Assembly (NCBI GenBank): GCA_036346205.1
Contig: JARFJB010001355.1
Coordinates: forward strand, 1,742,501 to 1,806,500
Reading direction: 5' to 3'
From: Vesta saturnalis
Lineage: Eukaryota > Arthropoda > Insecta > Coleoptera > Lampyridae
Length of the DNA stretch: 64,000 nucleotides
The notes under the pieces were generated by a model. The model saw nothing but the letters and a program-made list of their open reading frames with translations, was not told where the DNA came from and searched no databases. Made by a program: the position numbers and the translations under genes. Of this stretch, positions 34,079-44,399 are shown one piece after another (the first letter of the stretch is position 1; each line of letters begins with the position of its first letter).

Positions 34079-35930
34079 AAAACGATACATTATAATTTTC
34101 GAAAGATCCAAAATACTAAATCCGACATATATGGGTCTGTCATGCGTAACAACCTGTTTCGACAAATAAGTGATTTGAATAAAATTTTTAAATTGTGGTT
34201 TTGCGACGTACCGTGCTAGACCCACATGACGACCGTTATTTTCCCAATGCGTTAATAACTTGACAACTGTTCTTTTGTCAACATTCTCCATTGTTTTACC
34301 AAATACACATTGTTCATACATTTAAAGAAATCCTTTTCGAATTTGTTCTTTGCTTGATTTCGGAGAGCTGTGTTAAGGTCTATGTATGGTACTAGCCATG
34401 GACTTTGACGAAAGCGTAAAACCCTATGAATATGAGTAAGAATTAAACCATGTTCTATACATTGTTTTAAATATCGGTAATGTATAACATAATTGGTCTT
34501 ATCACACAGGTTCGGAATTAACTTCTCCTCCTTGGAAGTTGGTGCGCAGATCATTTCAGGGCAAAAAGGGTACTCATTGTGTTCATCATGCAGGTGGTAT
34601 GGATAGTGTATATCTACCTCTAGTACATACCCAATATCAGCATTATCATTATTCTTCAGTACATCAAAGTTTTGAATTTTCTTCAGTTAACCACATAAAC
34701 CCATCATGAGGGAGATATTGCCGCATACTCCATCCGTATAAATTCGTGGCATCTAAATACTGTAAAAAGACTTTAGAACGATTAGGATCATAATTTGAAA
34801 CAAACTCGTTGTTAGCAATACTTCTCCGCTTGATCCAAGTACTCACTCCACCACGAATACCTTTCTTAAAGAAGTGGTACATATCCATATCAGTTAATAA
34901 TTCTAGCTCTAATTTAGTACATTTCATTATCCGTTTGGTTACAGACTAATAGTAATAAATCAACATGATCTGACTGTTTGGCTTTAGTATAGTAGAGAGG
35001 ACCCACTACCTCAGGAATACGATGACCATCACGATACGTATCCTCCAGTCCATAAACATTGATCGAGATATTATTGTTGGACTCGAACGTTACAATGTTA
35101 GTCAACTTAACAGGAAATTCTACACCATTCCAGTTGAATAACGTCCTGAAATTAGGGTAAGAAGTTGTCCGCTGTGGACTCTTCGGTGTCACTAAAGCTG
35201 ATACAATACCCCATGCAAAGCAGCAATTATCACTATTCTTCACATTCACTGTGGCATGTTTCTGCGAAATTTCAGGCGGGACATTCATATAGGATGAACC
35301 CATAGTGAGAGAAAATTTCAACATGTTTACCTCTAAATATACGAAATTCACCAGTGATCACCCTACAAGACAGCATATATATTAATAATGCACTACCCTA
35401 CTACTCATGACTCACACTTACCAGAATCTTTATGCTGAAATTCAGATTGTTTGGCATCCAATATTTTCATTATGCTTTGGAAATAATCTTCCACCACCAT
35501 CCCTACACTTAGAATATCATATTTAGTCTGAAAGGATTTAAGTTCCGTGCTTTCTCTACTGTTCAAAAAGTACAAACCAAATAGCTCAACATTACATTTT
35601 AAGGAGAAGTGTTTCTGCAACTGAATTTGTATTAGTTTCAAAACATTCACTTTCACCTCCCCCATAAACGTTTGCACATCAGTGTGATTATTGCTTGGGG
35701 ATACGAAACAATCGGTTGTTTAAACGCATTCCGAATAACTTCAACCCCAGTAGCAACGAGTAGACATGCATTCGATTTATGCCTGTTGCTTATAAGGTGT
35801 CCTTGAAAAGCATACCGCGGTATATCTATTGAACAATAAGTGCAGTGTACAATATCAACACTTGTGTTATTCTTTTTTTGGACAGAGTCATTGAGTTGAT
35901 CTAACTTACGCTTCCTTGAGTTGTTCAAAC
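34078..35930 (-). pseudogene. Polinton/adintovirus-type family B DNA polymerase, decayed
   Basis: The minus strand encodes successive pieces of one protein. There is an N-terminal C2H2-like finger (HCTYCSIDIPRYAFQGHL at about 35840), then ELFGLYFLNSRESTE (about 35570) and a conserved block with TSYPNFRTLFNWNG (about 35150). Next come KGIRGGVSTWIKRR (about 34840), the palm motif A-like FLQYLDATNLYGWSM (about 34745), HRVLRFRQSPW (about 34400) and FGKTMENV (about 34300), ending in YVGFSILDLSK (about 34120). The stretch that should lie between the N-terminal block and KGIRGG, including the exonuclease domain, is missing, so an internal deletion of several hundred residues is inferred near 34920. 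The polymerase motif C end is also lost at the LINE junction. There are at least three frameshifts. It is a virus-like element relic and cannot be functional. Confidence 0.8.
35363..35421 (-). other. Putative 59 bp intron within the polymerase relic
   Basis: On the minus strand GTAAGT (donor, ending at 35421) and TTGTAG (acceptor, at 35363) bracket 59 bp that has stops in the frame. Removing it brings the two conserved polymerase blocks on either side into register. The first full codon after the acceptor is a TGA stop, another mark of decay. The intron's presence suggests the copy arrived as DNA. Confidence 0.5.
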
Positions 35931-36137
35931 CTGATGGCCCGGTTTCGCAAAGGAATCACTATCACGCTTGTGTTCCACATTGTTGCGGTTTAACCCTGAT
36001 AGCCTGGATTGTGCAAAGGAATCTGTTCTGTTGTTGTCGACAGTACCTTGAAAAATGTCTTCTAAAAATGCATGAAAAACGTTGTTTTTAGTAGGGGAAA
36101 CACCTATATTTAGCGAAACGAAAACAGTAGAAATCAT
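35925..36137 (-). pseudogene. N-terminal extension of the polymerase relic with duplicated motif
   Basis: This 70-codon frame ends one frame away from the polymerase N-terminus at 35928. It contains two imperfect copies of a short unit beginning DSFA (DSFAQSRLSGLN and DSFAKPGHQV), also visible as a repeated nucleotide block GATTCCTTTGC. It is probably the start of the polymerase gene with one frameshift. Just upstream on the same strand, ATGGTAAGT near 36180 could be a splice donor, so a first exon cannot be excluded. Confidence 0.4.
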
Positions 36138-36179
36138 TCGTACAACTGCTTCTACAGTACCGAATAACCACTACTTACC

Positions 36180-36816
36180 ATGAATTCTTCTAGATCAACT
36201 TCCTCATCATCTGACAACGCTGAATTACCTCAGGTAAAAAAAAATTTTTTGTATTGATACACTTCTAACTTTTTTTTCTTTTTTTTTTCAGGTTGATGTG
36301 CTTTCTTGCACACCGTCGCCTGAGGCAGTATTTTCTGCTGACTCCTCAATCCCCGTCCTCCCACCAACTCCAACCCCTCAGGTTGATGCGATCCCCCGAT
36401 TGCCATCGGTTGAGGCATTTAATTATCCCGACTCCATTATACAGCTGGCGTCATCAACACCTCTCCCCTTCTTCTCACCAACTCCCACCACTCAGGTTTC
36501 TTCCCCTGAAGTCGTATATATCCCTTTCTCGTATTTCTCCCCCATCACCGTGGGTTGCCAAACTAGTGACGACGAAATATATGAGATGACGACCGTAGTC
36601 CTGGATTCTGAGCAGGAGCATGACTTGGATGCCGATACCGCAATACTGGACTTGACAAATGCTGAAGTTATCACTATCAGCGACGAACAAACCGATATAC
36701 CTTTTCTTAACGACGAGACTGATACTGATAGTGATATCTGTAGCGTAGTACCTTCCAGTGTTATGGGATTATGTTGTAACGAACCGCAAGTCATTACTTC
36801 AAAATTTTTTAATTAA
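36180..36816 (+). CDS. Two-exon acidic Ser/Pro-rich protein, intact
   Basis: Exon 1 (36180-36233, ATG to CAG, 18 codons, Ser-rich) and exon 2 (36292-36816) are separated by a 58 bp intron with GTAAAA at the 5' side and a pyrimidine tract plus CAG at 36289-36291. Splicing is in phase 0 and leaves one open frame of 192 codons to the TAA. The protein is Ser/Pro-rich in its first half (SPEAVFSADSSIPVLPPTP and a similar block, a loose internal repeat) and Asp/Glu-rich in its second half (DSEQEHDLDADTAILDL, DETDTDSD). I recognise no domain, signal peptide or membrane segment. It lies head-to-head with the polymerase relic, about 40 bp apart, so both may have shared a promoter. It could be an element-encoded regulatory protein or a host gene. 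I saw no close poly(A) signal. Confidence 0.5.
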
Positions 36817-36829
36817 TTAATTATTTAAC

Positions 36830-37445
36830 AATCAGCCCTCGTAAAAGAAATGATGTAAGCTTTCTTAGTATTCAAACACCTGCAAAAGTTAATCTAATAT
36901 TTCTTAGTATTCCGTATTACTCAGTACCTAACTTAATATTTCTCATTATTTCGTTTGATTGCACAACAAAAATTAATTTGTTTCCACTCCAACGTAGATT
37001 TCATAAAACATCGAAAGTTTTATACGTCAGAGTAATCTCCGCCAATTACAAATAGGATTCCCCCAAACAGAAGCCACCACCGCCTACCGAGGGTCCTCTA
37101 TAAAAACCGCGCCGCGCACCTTAAAAAGATATATCTATCTATAGATCTCTATCTATCGGTATTTAAAAACGCGCCACTTGAACGCATCCCGCCGCCGAGA
37201 ATTTTATTTAGTTGGTTTCACCAGCTCCTGTATTAGTTAGTCCGACTAACTCCGATTCCAGAAAACCTGCACGTGACGGTTGTTTGAAAGTAAATCGCCG
37301 CAGACCTCGTGATAGCCACCGCGAGCTTAGCTCCCTGTATTTGCGAACGCGCACCGCGAACCTTTGGTAAATAGCTATCCTCGATCTTTGTGATTAACGA
37401 CACGTAAGTCGGTAGAGTAATTCAGAACACAAACATAAACACCAG
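36830..37445. other. Spacer with a TATA-box candidate
   Basis: No coding motif is seen. From about 37050 the base composition becomes GC-richer than the surroundings, and it leads into the acidic coding relic at 37.45 kb. Confidence 0.4.
37099..37106 (+). promoter_or_regulatory. Candidate TATA box
   Basis: TATAAAAA is embedded in a GC-rich context (GGTCCTC before, CCGCGCCGCG after). It lies about 350 bp upstream of the acidic frame at 37.45 kb. It would suit a Pol II promoter for that unit, but no transcript evidence exists. Confidence 0.35.
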
Positions 37446-37449
37446 CACC

Positions 37450-37883
37450 TTACAATGTTCCTACTGTTGTCTCAACGAATACCTCAACATTGGTGACTAC
37501 GACTCTGACGTGGTAATGGACCCTGCCTAGAGCTACGATTCCGACGACTATGACAATGACGCTCTCCGCCAGCAATGCTTAATTACCCAGGCAGACATCT
37601 GCGACGAAATCATGGTAGAAGAGAATAGCGATGAGGACGACATAATGGACTCTATAACACACGTAACATATACAGACGTGACGAAAGCGCTCTAGCTCTA
37701 ACCATACAATACCGTGCACAGGAAATGGTACCTGATGACATACTGAACGACAACGCTGACTCTGGCAGGGTTCCAGATGACAATGACGCCGACGTTGCTC
37801 TGGAGGTCCAGGACCACGGGCATGACGCTCACGATGACCTGCACGGTAGTGAAGACGAAGAAATTGACGATGCTTGGTTTTGA
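37450..37883 (+). pseudogene. Decayed Asp/Glu-rich protein
   Basis: From about 37455 a frame reads CSYCCLNEYLNIGDYDSD, has one stop at about 37528, continues SYDSDDYDNDALRQQCLITQ and EENSDEDDIMDS, and then shifts frame near 37680. The second frame reads ALTIQYRAQEMVPDDILND and ends DLHGSEDEEIDDAWF with a TGA at about 37881. Both halves are strongly acidic, which supports one original protein of about 140 residues. No domain is recognised. It resembles in composition the acidic C-terminal half of the 36.2 kb gene but not in sequence. Confidence 0.4.
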
Positions 37884-37889
37884 AATACC

Positions 37890-38470
37890 CACGTCCCTAT
37901 GACTATTGGTCGCACTGTTCTTCCCCCCGTATACAACATTATGTGTGCGATGACGTCAAGAGACAGTGCCGCTCAAAGCAATTCTGCTTTTTTTATAGTT
38001 CCAGGATGGCACTGGCGCTTTTACGCATATCGCATCATCACATGGGAACGTCTCACATTTACGGTATGTATTCCCTTCGTACTACTTTTATAATAACACT
38101 TCTGTCTTTGCAGCTGACCACAATACTACCATTCGTCCGGAATGATGATGTCGTGACTACGGAGAGCTCTCTTGAAGAGCAGCTCGGGCCCACACTAGGC
38201 TTCTAGCATCACACCGTGACTGGAATAGTGTTGTAAGCCTAGCTGTACTCAGTGGTTATGATCACGCCATTATACATCTGGAGATGATATTGGAAACTGT
38301 CGAAGAGATTGGTGGTATTTACGAACTCATCCACTATCGTAATCAAGCTCTTCGACAAGTGGTCTTTTCTAGTGATCGAGACAGACATAGTAAGTATGAC
38401 TGACACAGCTCTCCAACTACATACGCTTTCTTTCCAGAAAAACGGCGACCCCAATAGTGCGCCCGTAGAC
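37890..38470 (+). pseudogene. Possible decayed spliced exons of unknown protein
   Basis: Frames with protein-like composition include SNSAFFIVPGWHWRFYAYR (about 37975-38035) and LSGYDHAIIHLEMILETVE (about 38250-38305). Splice-like signals GTATGT (about 38060), a pyrimidine-rich TTCTGTCTTTGCAG (about 38113) and GTAAGT (about 38390) lie between and after them. The parts cannot be joined into a stop-free frame. I recognise no family. They may belong to the same element as the polymerase relic. Confidence 0.3.
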
Positions 38471-38540
38471 CAGACGCAGACTAACTGACTGAGCGCGTCG
38501 ACAGCTTTACATACAAACAGACAGACCAACTGACAAATTT

Positions 38541-39654
38541 AAACAGGGTAACAGACAGATAGACAGATAGACAGATAGACAGATAGACAGATAGACAGAT
38601 AGACAGATAGACAGATAGACAGATAGACAGATAGACAGATAGACAGATAGACAGATAGACAGATAGACAGATAGACAGAATGACAGATAGACAGATAGAC
38701 AGATAGACAGATAGACAGATAGACAGATAGACAGATAGACAGATAGACAGATAGACAGATAGACAGATAGACAGATAGACAGATAGACAGATAGACAGAT
38801 AGACAGATAGACAGATAGACAGATAGACAGATAGACAGATAGACAGATAGACAGATAGACAGATAGACAGATAGACAGATAGACAGATAGACAGATAGAC
38901 AGATAGACAGATAGACAGATAGACAGATAGACAGATAGACAGATAGACAGATAGACAGATAGACAGATAGACAGATAGACAGATAGACAGATAGACAGAT
39001 AGACAGATAGACAGATAGAGATTTAGTCTGATAGACAGATAGACAGATAGACAGATAGACAGATAGACAGATAGACAGATAGACAGATAGACAGATAGAC
39101 AGATAGACAGATAGACAGATAGACAGATAGACAGATAGACAGATAGACAGATAGACAGATAGACAGATAGACAGATAGACAGATAGACAGATAGACAGAT
39201 AGACAGATAGACAGATAGACAGATAGACAGATAGACAGATAGACAGATAGACAGATAGACAGATAGACAGATAGACAGATAGACAGATAGACAGATAGAC
39301 AGATAGACAGATAGACAGATAGACAGATAGACAGATAGACAGATAGACAGATAGACAGATAGACAGATAGACAGATAGACAGATAGACAGATAGACAGAT
39401 AGACAGATAGACAGATAGACAGATAGACAGATAGACAGATAGACAGATAGACAGATAGACAGATAGACAGATAGACAGATAGACAGATAGACAGATAGAC
39501 AGATAGACAGATAGACAGATAGACAGATAGACAGATAGACAGATAGACAGATAGACAGATAGACAGATAGACAGATAGACAGATAGACAGATAGACAGAT
39601 AGACAGATAGACAGATAGACAGATAGACAGATAGACAGATAGACAGATAGACAG
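38541..39654. repeat. (GACAGATA)n octamer array, ~139 copies
   Basis: The tract is a near-perfect octanucleotide alternating GACA and GATA for 1.1 kb, with one point-type variant at about 38678-38685 (CAGAATGA) and one 12-16 bp interruption at about 39017-39031 (AGATTTAGTCTG). Because the octamer contains no stop codon on the minus strand, two frames there remain open for about 390 codons. They are repeat artefacts. Confidence 0.97.
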
Positions 39655-39849
39655 ATCTCCACTTGTACTAAATGTTTTATTCCTAAAGAGAATCATATTT
39701 TTGAATAATACAACTTACATGTCTTTTGTTTATACAGGAAGTAAATATACTAATATATCGTTTCCTTTTTTTTTGGTTTCTGGAGTGTGTATCAGCTAAG
39801 CGTAAAGTAAGGTGAATAGATAGTATACACAGGTAGCGTTCAGTGCGTG

Positions 39850-40520
39850 GTCATCACAAACGACCTTGCAATGTATGAGATGACTGACCTTGATATTGTG
39901 TAAGCTTTTGGGACCTCAAGGAAGTAGGACATACGGGTGGCCTTCATGGTTTGTGAACTTGGTACAGTAGGCTACTGCTGTATAAACTTGGGCGTATGGG
40001 GCTTTGTGAAAGTAGGTCAGACACTGCAATTGTGCAACCTTGGTCAGGTGGTAGCCTTGATAAAGTGGTAACCTTGGAAATGTGGGACCTTGGAAATGTG
40101 GTGTGTTCCATAAGTCTCCAAAATTACCTACTGATAGCCCTGGGTATGGGTAAAGCTGGATATGAGTAGTCCTCGGTATAAATAGCCCTTGGTATGGATA
40201 GTCCAGTGTATGTATTAGCCTAGGTGTGAATAATACTGGTATGAACCGCCCCGGTTATGAAAACTCGTGGGTAGGAATAGCTTTGGGTATGAATAGCGCT
40301 AGGTATGAATTGTCCTGGTATGAATAGTCCTTGGTATGTATAGTCTACGGTATGGATCAGCTTAGGTATGAATAATACTGGGTATGAAATTCCGGGTATG
40401 AAAACCTCTGGGTAGGTATATCCCTGGGTATGACTAGTGCAAGGTATGAATCGTTCTGGCTGTGAATAGCCCTGGATATGGATAGTGCAGGATATGTAAC
40501 GTCTTGGTTTGAACTATCTT
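39850..40520. repeat. Minisatellite, TATGAATAGTCCTGGG-type with higher-order periodicity
   Basis: From about 40130 units of about 20-25 bp contain GGTATGAATAGT, CCTGGGTATG and similar. A block GTATG(T/G)AT(T)AGCCTAGGTGTGAATAATACTGG at about 40205 recurs in diverged form at about 40352 (GGATCAGCTTAGGTATGAATAATACTGG), giving a higher-order repeat of about 150 bp. From 39850 to 40130 a related pattern uses ACCTTGG and GTGG. Confidence 0.7.
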
Positions 40521-40529
40521 TTTTTAAAT

Positions 40530-42545
40530 AATTGTGGACCTGACCAGACTAAGTTTGTCCTACCGTGCTAAAAAATTTAGGAATACTTGGCAGGATGGAT
40601 AGGGGGATATTGAATTGCCAAGAGATGCTTAAATGTTTTCATATCACAAGTGAGCGGAAAACAAGAGATTAATCTAGAATTTAGAAGCCGTGTAGTAGAA
40701 TGTGGATTGTACCTGTTTGCTACGACAAGTGGAGAGTTGTACTGCATGTTGATGATGTGAATGAGTGAACTGAGTATTCCTAACAAAGGTGTCCGAGATG
40801 GTATCAAAGAATGGCTACATTGTAATACCGATAATACAAAGAAAGAACTGAAACGATTTTTTTATACTCAAGGGACTGTATGCCAGAAGCTAAGGGCGGG
40901 CCATTCATAAGCCTAATAGTTCTTTTTTAATACGATCAACGATATCCACAGGGTACTGGGTAGCACCAACAAAGAGGTAAGAATTATATTCTAGATGAGT
41001 CCGAATTTGAACCTTATACAGCAGAAAAGACGCGGTAGGTAAAGTACTGTTTAGATCTGTACAAACAACTTATTAAACGAGCAGCTTTTTTGGTAGCTGA
41101 CGGAAGATGGTCAACGCATGATAGATTTAAAGATAGTCAATCCCAACATAGTAATAGAGTTTGATACTCATAACAAGAAATGATCGATCTTTTTGGGTTG
41201 ATACAAGACAATTTTGAGTTTTGTTGGCATTTTTTAATTAGATTATTACTTCCTCATTCGCCTTTGTTGACTGAAATTGCCATTTCTGATTTAATGTTTT
41301 GATTTAGATAAAAGGTGGATTACTATTATGAGTCAACTGAGGTATACTACAATGAAGAGTGCTGTCGTCAGTAAAGCAATGAAGCGGATTAGTCATTGAA
41401 AAAATAAGATCATTTGCGTACAGTAGATAAAGTATAGACGCTATAACTGATCCCTGTGGCACGCCCAGGTTAATGCTAACTTCAGTTGAAAAAATCCATC
41501 AACTATGGCGCGTATTCGTCTTTTGTCAAGGAAACTAGAAACCCAGTTGATGAGTTTGGAAAATAAACATTTATGCCAAACTTGGTCAAATACCTTTGAG
41601 ATGTTTAAAGCGACTACATCTGTTTCACCGGATGTTCTAATGTATTGTTCCAACCTTGGGTCACAGATCTCCTGTTGAACGACTTTACCTAAAGCTACAT
41701 TTGTGGTCACTAAGTAGTTTGCTGATTGTTGGCTTTTTCCATTATTTTAGACCAAATGGAAGTGATGGCAATTGGTCTGTAGTTCGAAGGATCGATATTA
41801 CCGCCATTTTTGTGAATATGTTGGACATTTGCTAACTTCCATGATGATGGAAATTCCCCAGATGACAGAGAGATCGGATAGAGCTTAAATAAGACTGGTA
41901 CCAGTTCGGGGGAACATTTTTTTCAGACAATAGTTGGGATCCAGTCTGGGCCGGTCGCCTTATTGAAATCAAGCCCAATGAGGGATTCTTGTGTGTTCAG
42001 AAATTATTTGTGTGAGATCACGTGAAATAGCAAGTTTTATAACCAGCAGGATTAGTAGTAGATGAAAATTGAAGCCAATTAGAGTTACGAACATAGAAAT
42101 CTCCCAGAATTAAGACATCGTAAGGTGGAAACTGGACTTTCAAACTAAGGTAATCGAAGGAGTCTCGAAAATTGCTCATTTTAGGATCAAATCGTATCGA
42201 ATTCTTTATTCTCCAAAGAAGAAATTCTCTTGTAAGCGACGTTGTCCTTTAGATAGACACAGAAGCTTCCTTTTTATCGCAAGTTAGAGTAAAGATGTAC
42301 CGCGGATGTTGCAATAGTGGATCAGAAAGTGAGTACTTTTGATGACCGAGGTCGCTTGGGTCCTGCCCTCCAAGCGGGGCAGGATTTTACGTCCGGTATT
42401 TATTACCCTAGAAACCACAGTCATCCTTTTTTTTATTTTTGGATGTTCAATCCCATAGAAAGACACTGAGAAGGAAAAATACGGATGAGAATATATTAAG
42501 AATAAAGGAAAAGGTGCCAGGCAGCCGTTCACGAACTTAAAAAAA
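40530..42545 (-). mobile_element. LINE family L, copy A (internally deleted)
   Basis: The DNA matches copy B at 45.4-48.1 kb in the same orientation. Shared landmarks are the 3' region with AATTGCCAAGAGATGC, the C-terminal coding region, the RT with its xDD box (41364-41369, read C-F-T-D-D), the DKRRIRAIVDG segment and endonuclease remnants near 42.1 kb. The 5' edge contains GACCGAGGTCGCTTGG and AAACCACAGTCATCC. Copy A lacks several hundred bases of copy B between RT and endonuclease. Confidence 0.75.
41300..41710 (-). pseudogene. LINE L copy A reverse transcriptase fragment
   Basis: The minus frame 41710-41441 reads DVVALNISKVFDQVWHKCLF (RT motif A, with Asn replacing the usual catalytic Asp in LNIS) and LINWVSSFLDKRRIRAIVDG. 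Downstream the xDD box region reads F-T-D-D where copy B has F-A-D-D. The active site is therefore damaged at two points and the copy is dead. Confidence 0.7.
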
Positions 42546-42549
42546 ATCG

Positions 42550-42665
42550 GAGACTCAATATTAAGGAGCCCAGAGTAAGTGGTGGTAGTACCTCACCTGA
42601 TGGCATGGGGTACACATGCCTCCTACCATTAATGGGATTGAAACGTATCCGACACAAACATACCT
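42550..42665 (-). repeat. LINE L 5'-flank segment, copy A
   Basis: CAATATTAAGGAGCCCA, GGTGGTAGTACCTC and GGCATGGGGTACACATGCCTCC match a segment at about 49245-49325. In copy A it directly follows the LINE 5' end; in copy B 1.1 kb of other DNA intervenes. Confidence 0.6.
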
Positions 42666-42669
42666 AATG

Positions 42670-43930
42670 TTGCAGATTACAAAGTAATGCCAAAATCTGT
42701 CACATTTGTCCTTTTGGCATTAGTTGAAAACCTAAGATATACATTCGCTTTTTTGGCTGTATCATCCATTAATGACGTAATTAACGCTTCATGAACACCA
42801 TTTTGTCATTGCGAACTACTTTGAAAGTTTCGCACCTTTGGTTATTCGCACTTCAGGATGATAGACATAATTTTTTATGTTGTAATAAAGAAATAAAATG
42901 TTTATAAATCTGACTGACGCATAGGACCGATTTTATAGTGTCATAATTTTTTAATTCCACTTTTACGAGAATTACCCAATTATGAGACAATTTTAACATT
43001 TTTTTCTACAATTACTTTTTTGACGTAAATTACATTAAAAAACATGATAAATGACCTCAACATTTTTATATTAGTTCTATGACGTTCAAATAGATTTTTA
43101 TATACGTGTTTTTACCAAATCTTTAATAAATAAATTAGATGAAATTAGAAACAATTCAAGGTTAAATTGTATATTTTAATTTAAAAAAAAATCTGATGTT
43201 ATCTAAATTTAAGTGTAACTTGTAATAAAACTTGATCCTTGAATTAATTTGGAATTTTTATTTCTGTAAATCAAGACACGTTTTTAATTTTCTAGACTAA
43301 ACGATGATTAATATTTTTATCTTAAATTATTTTTACAATTTTATTTGATTATATAAATGCATTTCAGTTGTTTATTTTACTCGATTATTTACGAATATTT
43401 GAAATTAACGCTTTAAATAAATATTGATGGATTGTAATACATATTGAGGGGGCGTACGGAGGAATGAGGAGAAATAATTCTGTAAATAATTACGTCACTT
43501 AAAAATGTAAGAACCTGTAGGCATGACTGTAGGTATAATGAACTGATTAAGGGGATGCATACATTTGTAAGCGAAGTTTGTTAGGGGGTGGCGGGGGGAG
43601 GGGGTATCATAATAATACAATGTTACAACCAATAACTAACGTAATCAATACTGTGCGTATTTCTTGAATAAGAATAAAGGCAATAAATTGTTGGTATTAG
43701 TTTTTTATAAGGCGCCACTGTCTTACGTTGTTAGTTTTAAATGTGGTCTTTAAATATAAACTTTATATTCAAAGATTATTTTATCGATTCAATCTGCATA
43801 AGTGCATCAAATTAATTACACGAACAGCACATTTGCAAGTGTTTATCTACAAAAATCCAAATTCGGCAAGTTTTATTACATCTGTTTTTACGCTCGTTAA
43901 TTAGCCCCCCCTCCTCTGCACCATTTTGTA
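42670..43930. other. AT-rich DNA without recognisable features
   Basis: No coding motif, tandem structure or element end is visible. Confidence 0.55.
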
Positions 43931-43931
43931 C

Positions 43932-44055
43932 TTTTTTGTAACCCAACTTCTAATTACGTAAAGATTAGATGCTAAGTAAGTGGTAATGTTAAAATTTAGT
44001 GCTCGAGCCGTTAGGCACAAAAATGGACGAAATTTGGCTGGGACTAACATAACTT
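43932..44055 (+). repeat. Dispersed repeat R, copy 1
   Basis: This shares with 51672-51800 the order TTGTAACCC, AATTACGTAAAGATTAG, GTGCTAATTAAGTG-like, ACAATGTTAAAA, TTAGTTCGTCAGCCGTT-like and GGCACAAAAATG. It is probably part of an unclassified element. In this copy the tRNA-like repeat follows within 50 bp. Confidence 0.55.
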
Positions 44056-44097
44056 TAAGCATAATTAAATAATAATTAGGTGATTTTATATTAGTCT

Positions 44098-44345
44098 AGT
44101 TGCTTTGGTTTGTGTGAATTCCTTGCGATATTGCAGGCTCACATTCCATTAATATAAGTAATTTGATTGTAATCTCATTATATTTAGAATTTACATCAGT
44201 TCTACATACATAAAGACAAAATTTACATCGCTTGGGGCTTGAATCTCGATAGCGCAGTTGGTTAGCGGGGTACTCTAGCAAAGTTCAGATCGTAGGTTCA
44301 AATCCTACTCGAGGTAAACTTTTTATTTATGTATTTAATAAAATT
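44098..44345 (+). repeat. tRNA-like dispersed repeat, copy A with long 5' flank
   Basis: About 145 bp upstream of the tRNA-like part (from TTGCTTTGG...GAATTCCTTGCGATATTGCAGG through AATATAAGTAATTTGATTG to TACATACATAAAGACAAAATTT) is shared with the inverted copy B at 57.45-57.6 kb. The 3' tail AAACTTTTTATTTATGTATT is shared by all three copies. The repeat unit is thus flank, tRNA-like core and AT-rich tail. Confidence 0.75.
44243..44315 (+). tRNA. tRNA-like core, copy A, anticodon position AGC
   Basis: The 73 bp sequence folds as a cloverleaf with acceptor ATCTCGA/TCGAGGT, D loop AGTTGGTTA, anticodon stem GTACT/AGTTC (one mismatch), loop CTAGCAA (AGC at 34-36) and a perfect T stem GTAGG/CCTAC. 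It is slightly more decayed than copy B. Confidence 0.4.
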
Positions 44346-44399
44346 AATAATAATTTCTAATAATTAGGTGCTTTAAAAGCAAATTAAATCTGTAAGATA

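Noticed and set aside
36293..36589. Overlapping 98-codon plus-strand frame and minus-strand 71- and 100-codon frames
   Set aside because: These are shadows of exon 2 of the acidic gene. Only the frame that joins exon 1 in phase has splice support.
38481..39696. Two minus-strand frames of about 390 codons with an ICLSVYLS repeat
   Set aside because: They are translations of the (GACAGATA)n array in two frames. A protein would not be conserved in two frames, and flanking sequence shows no gene features.
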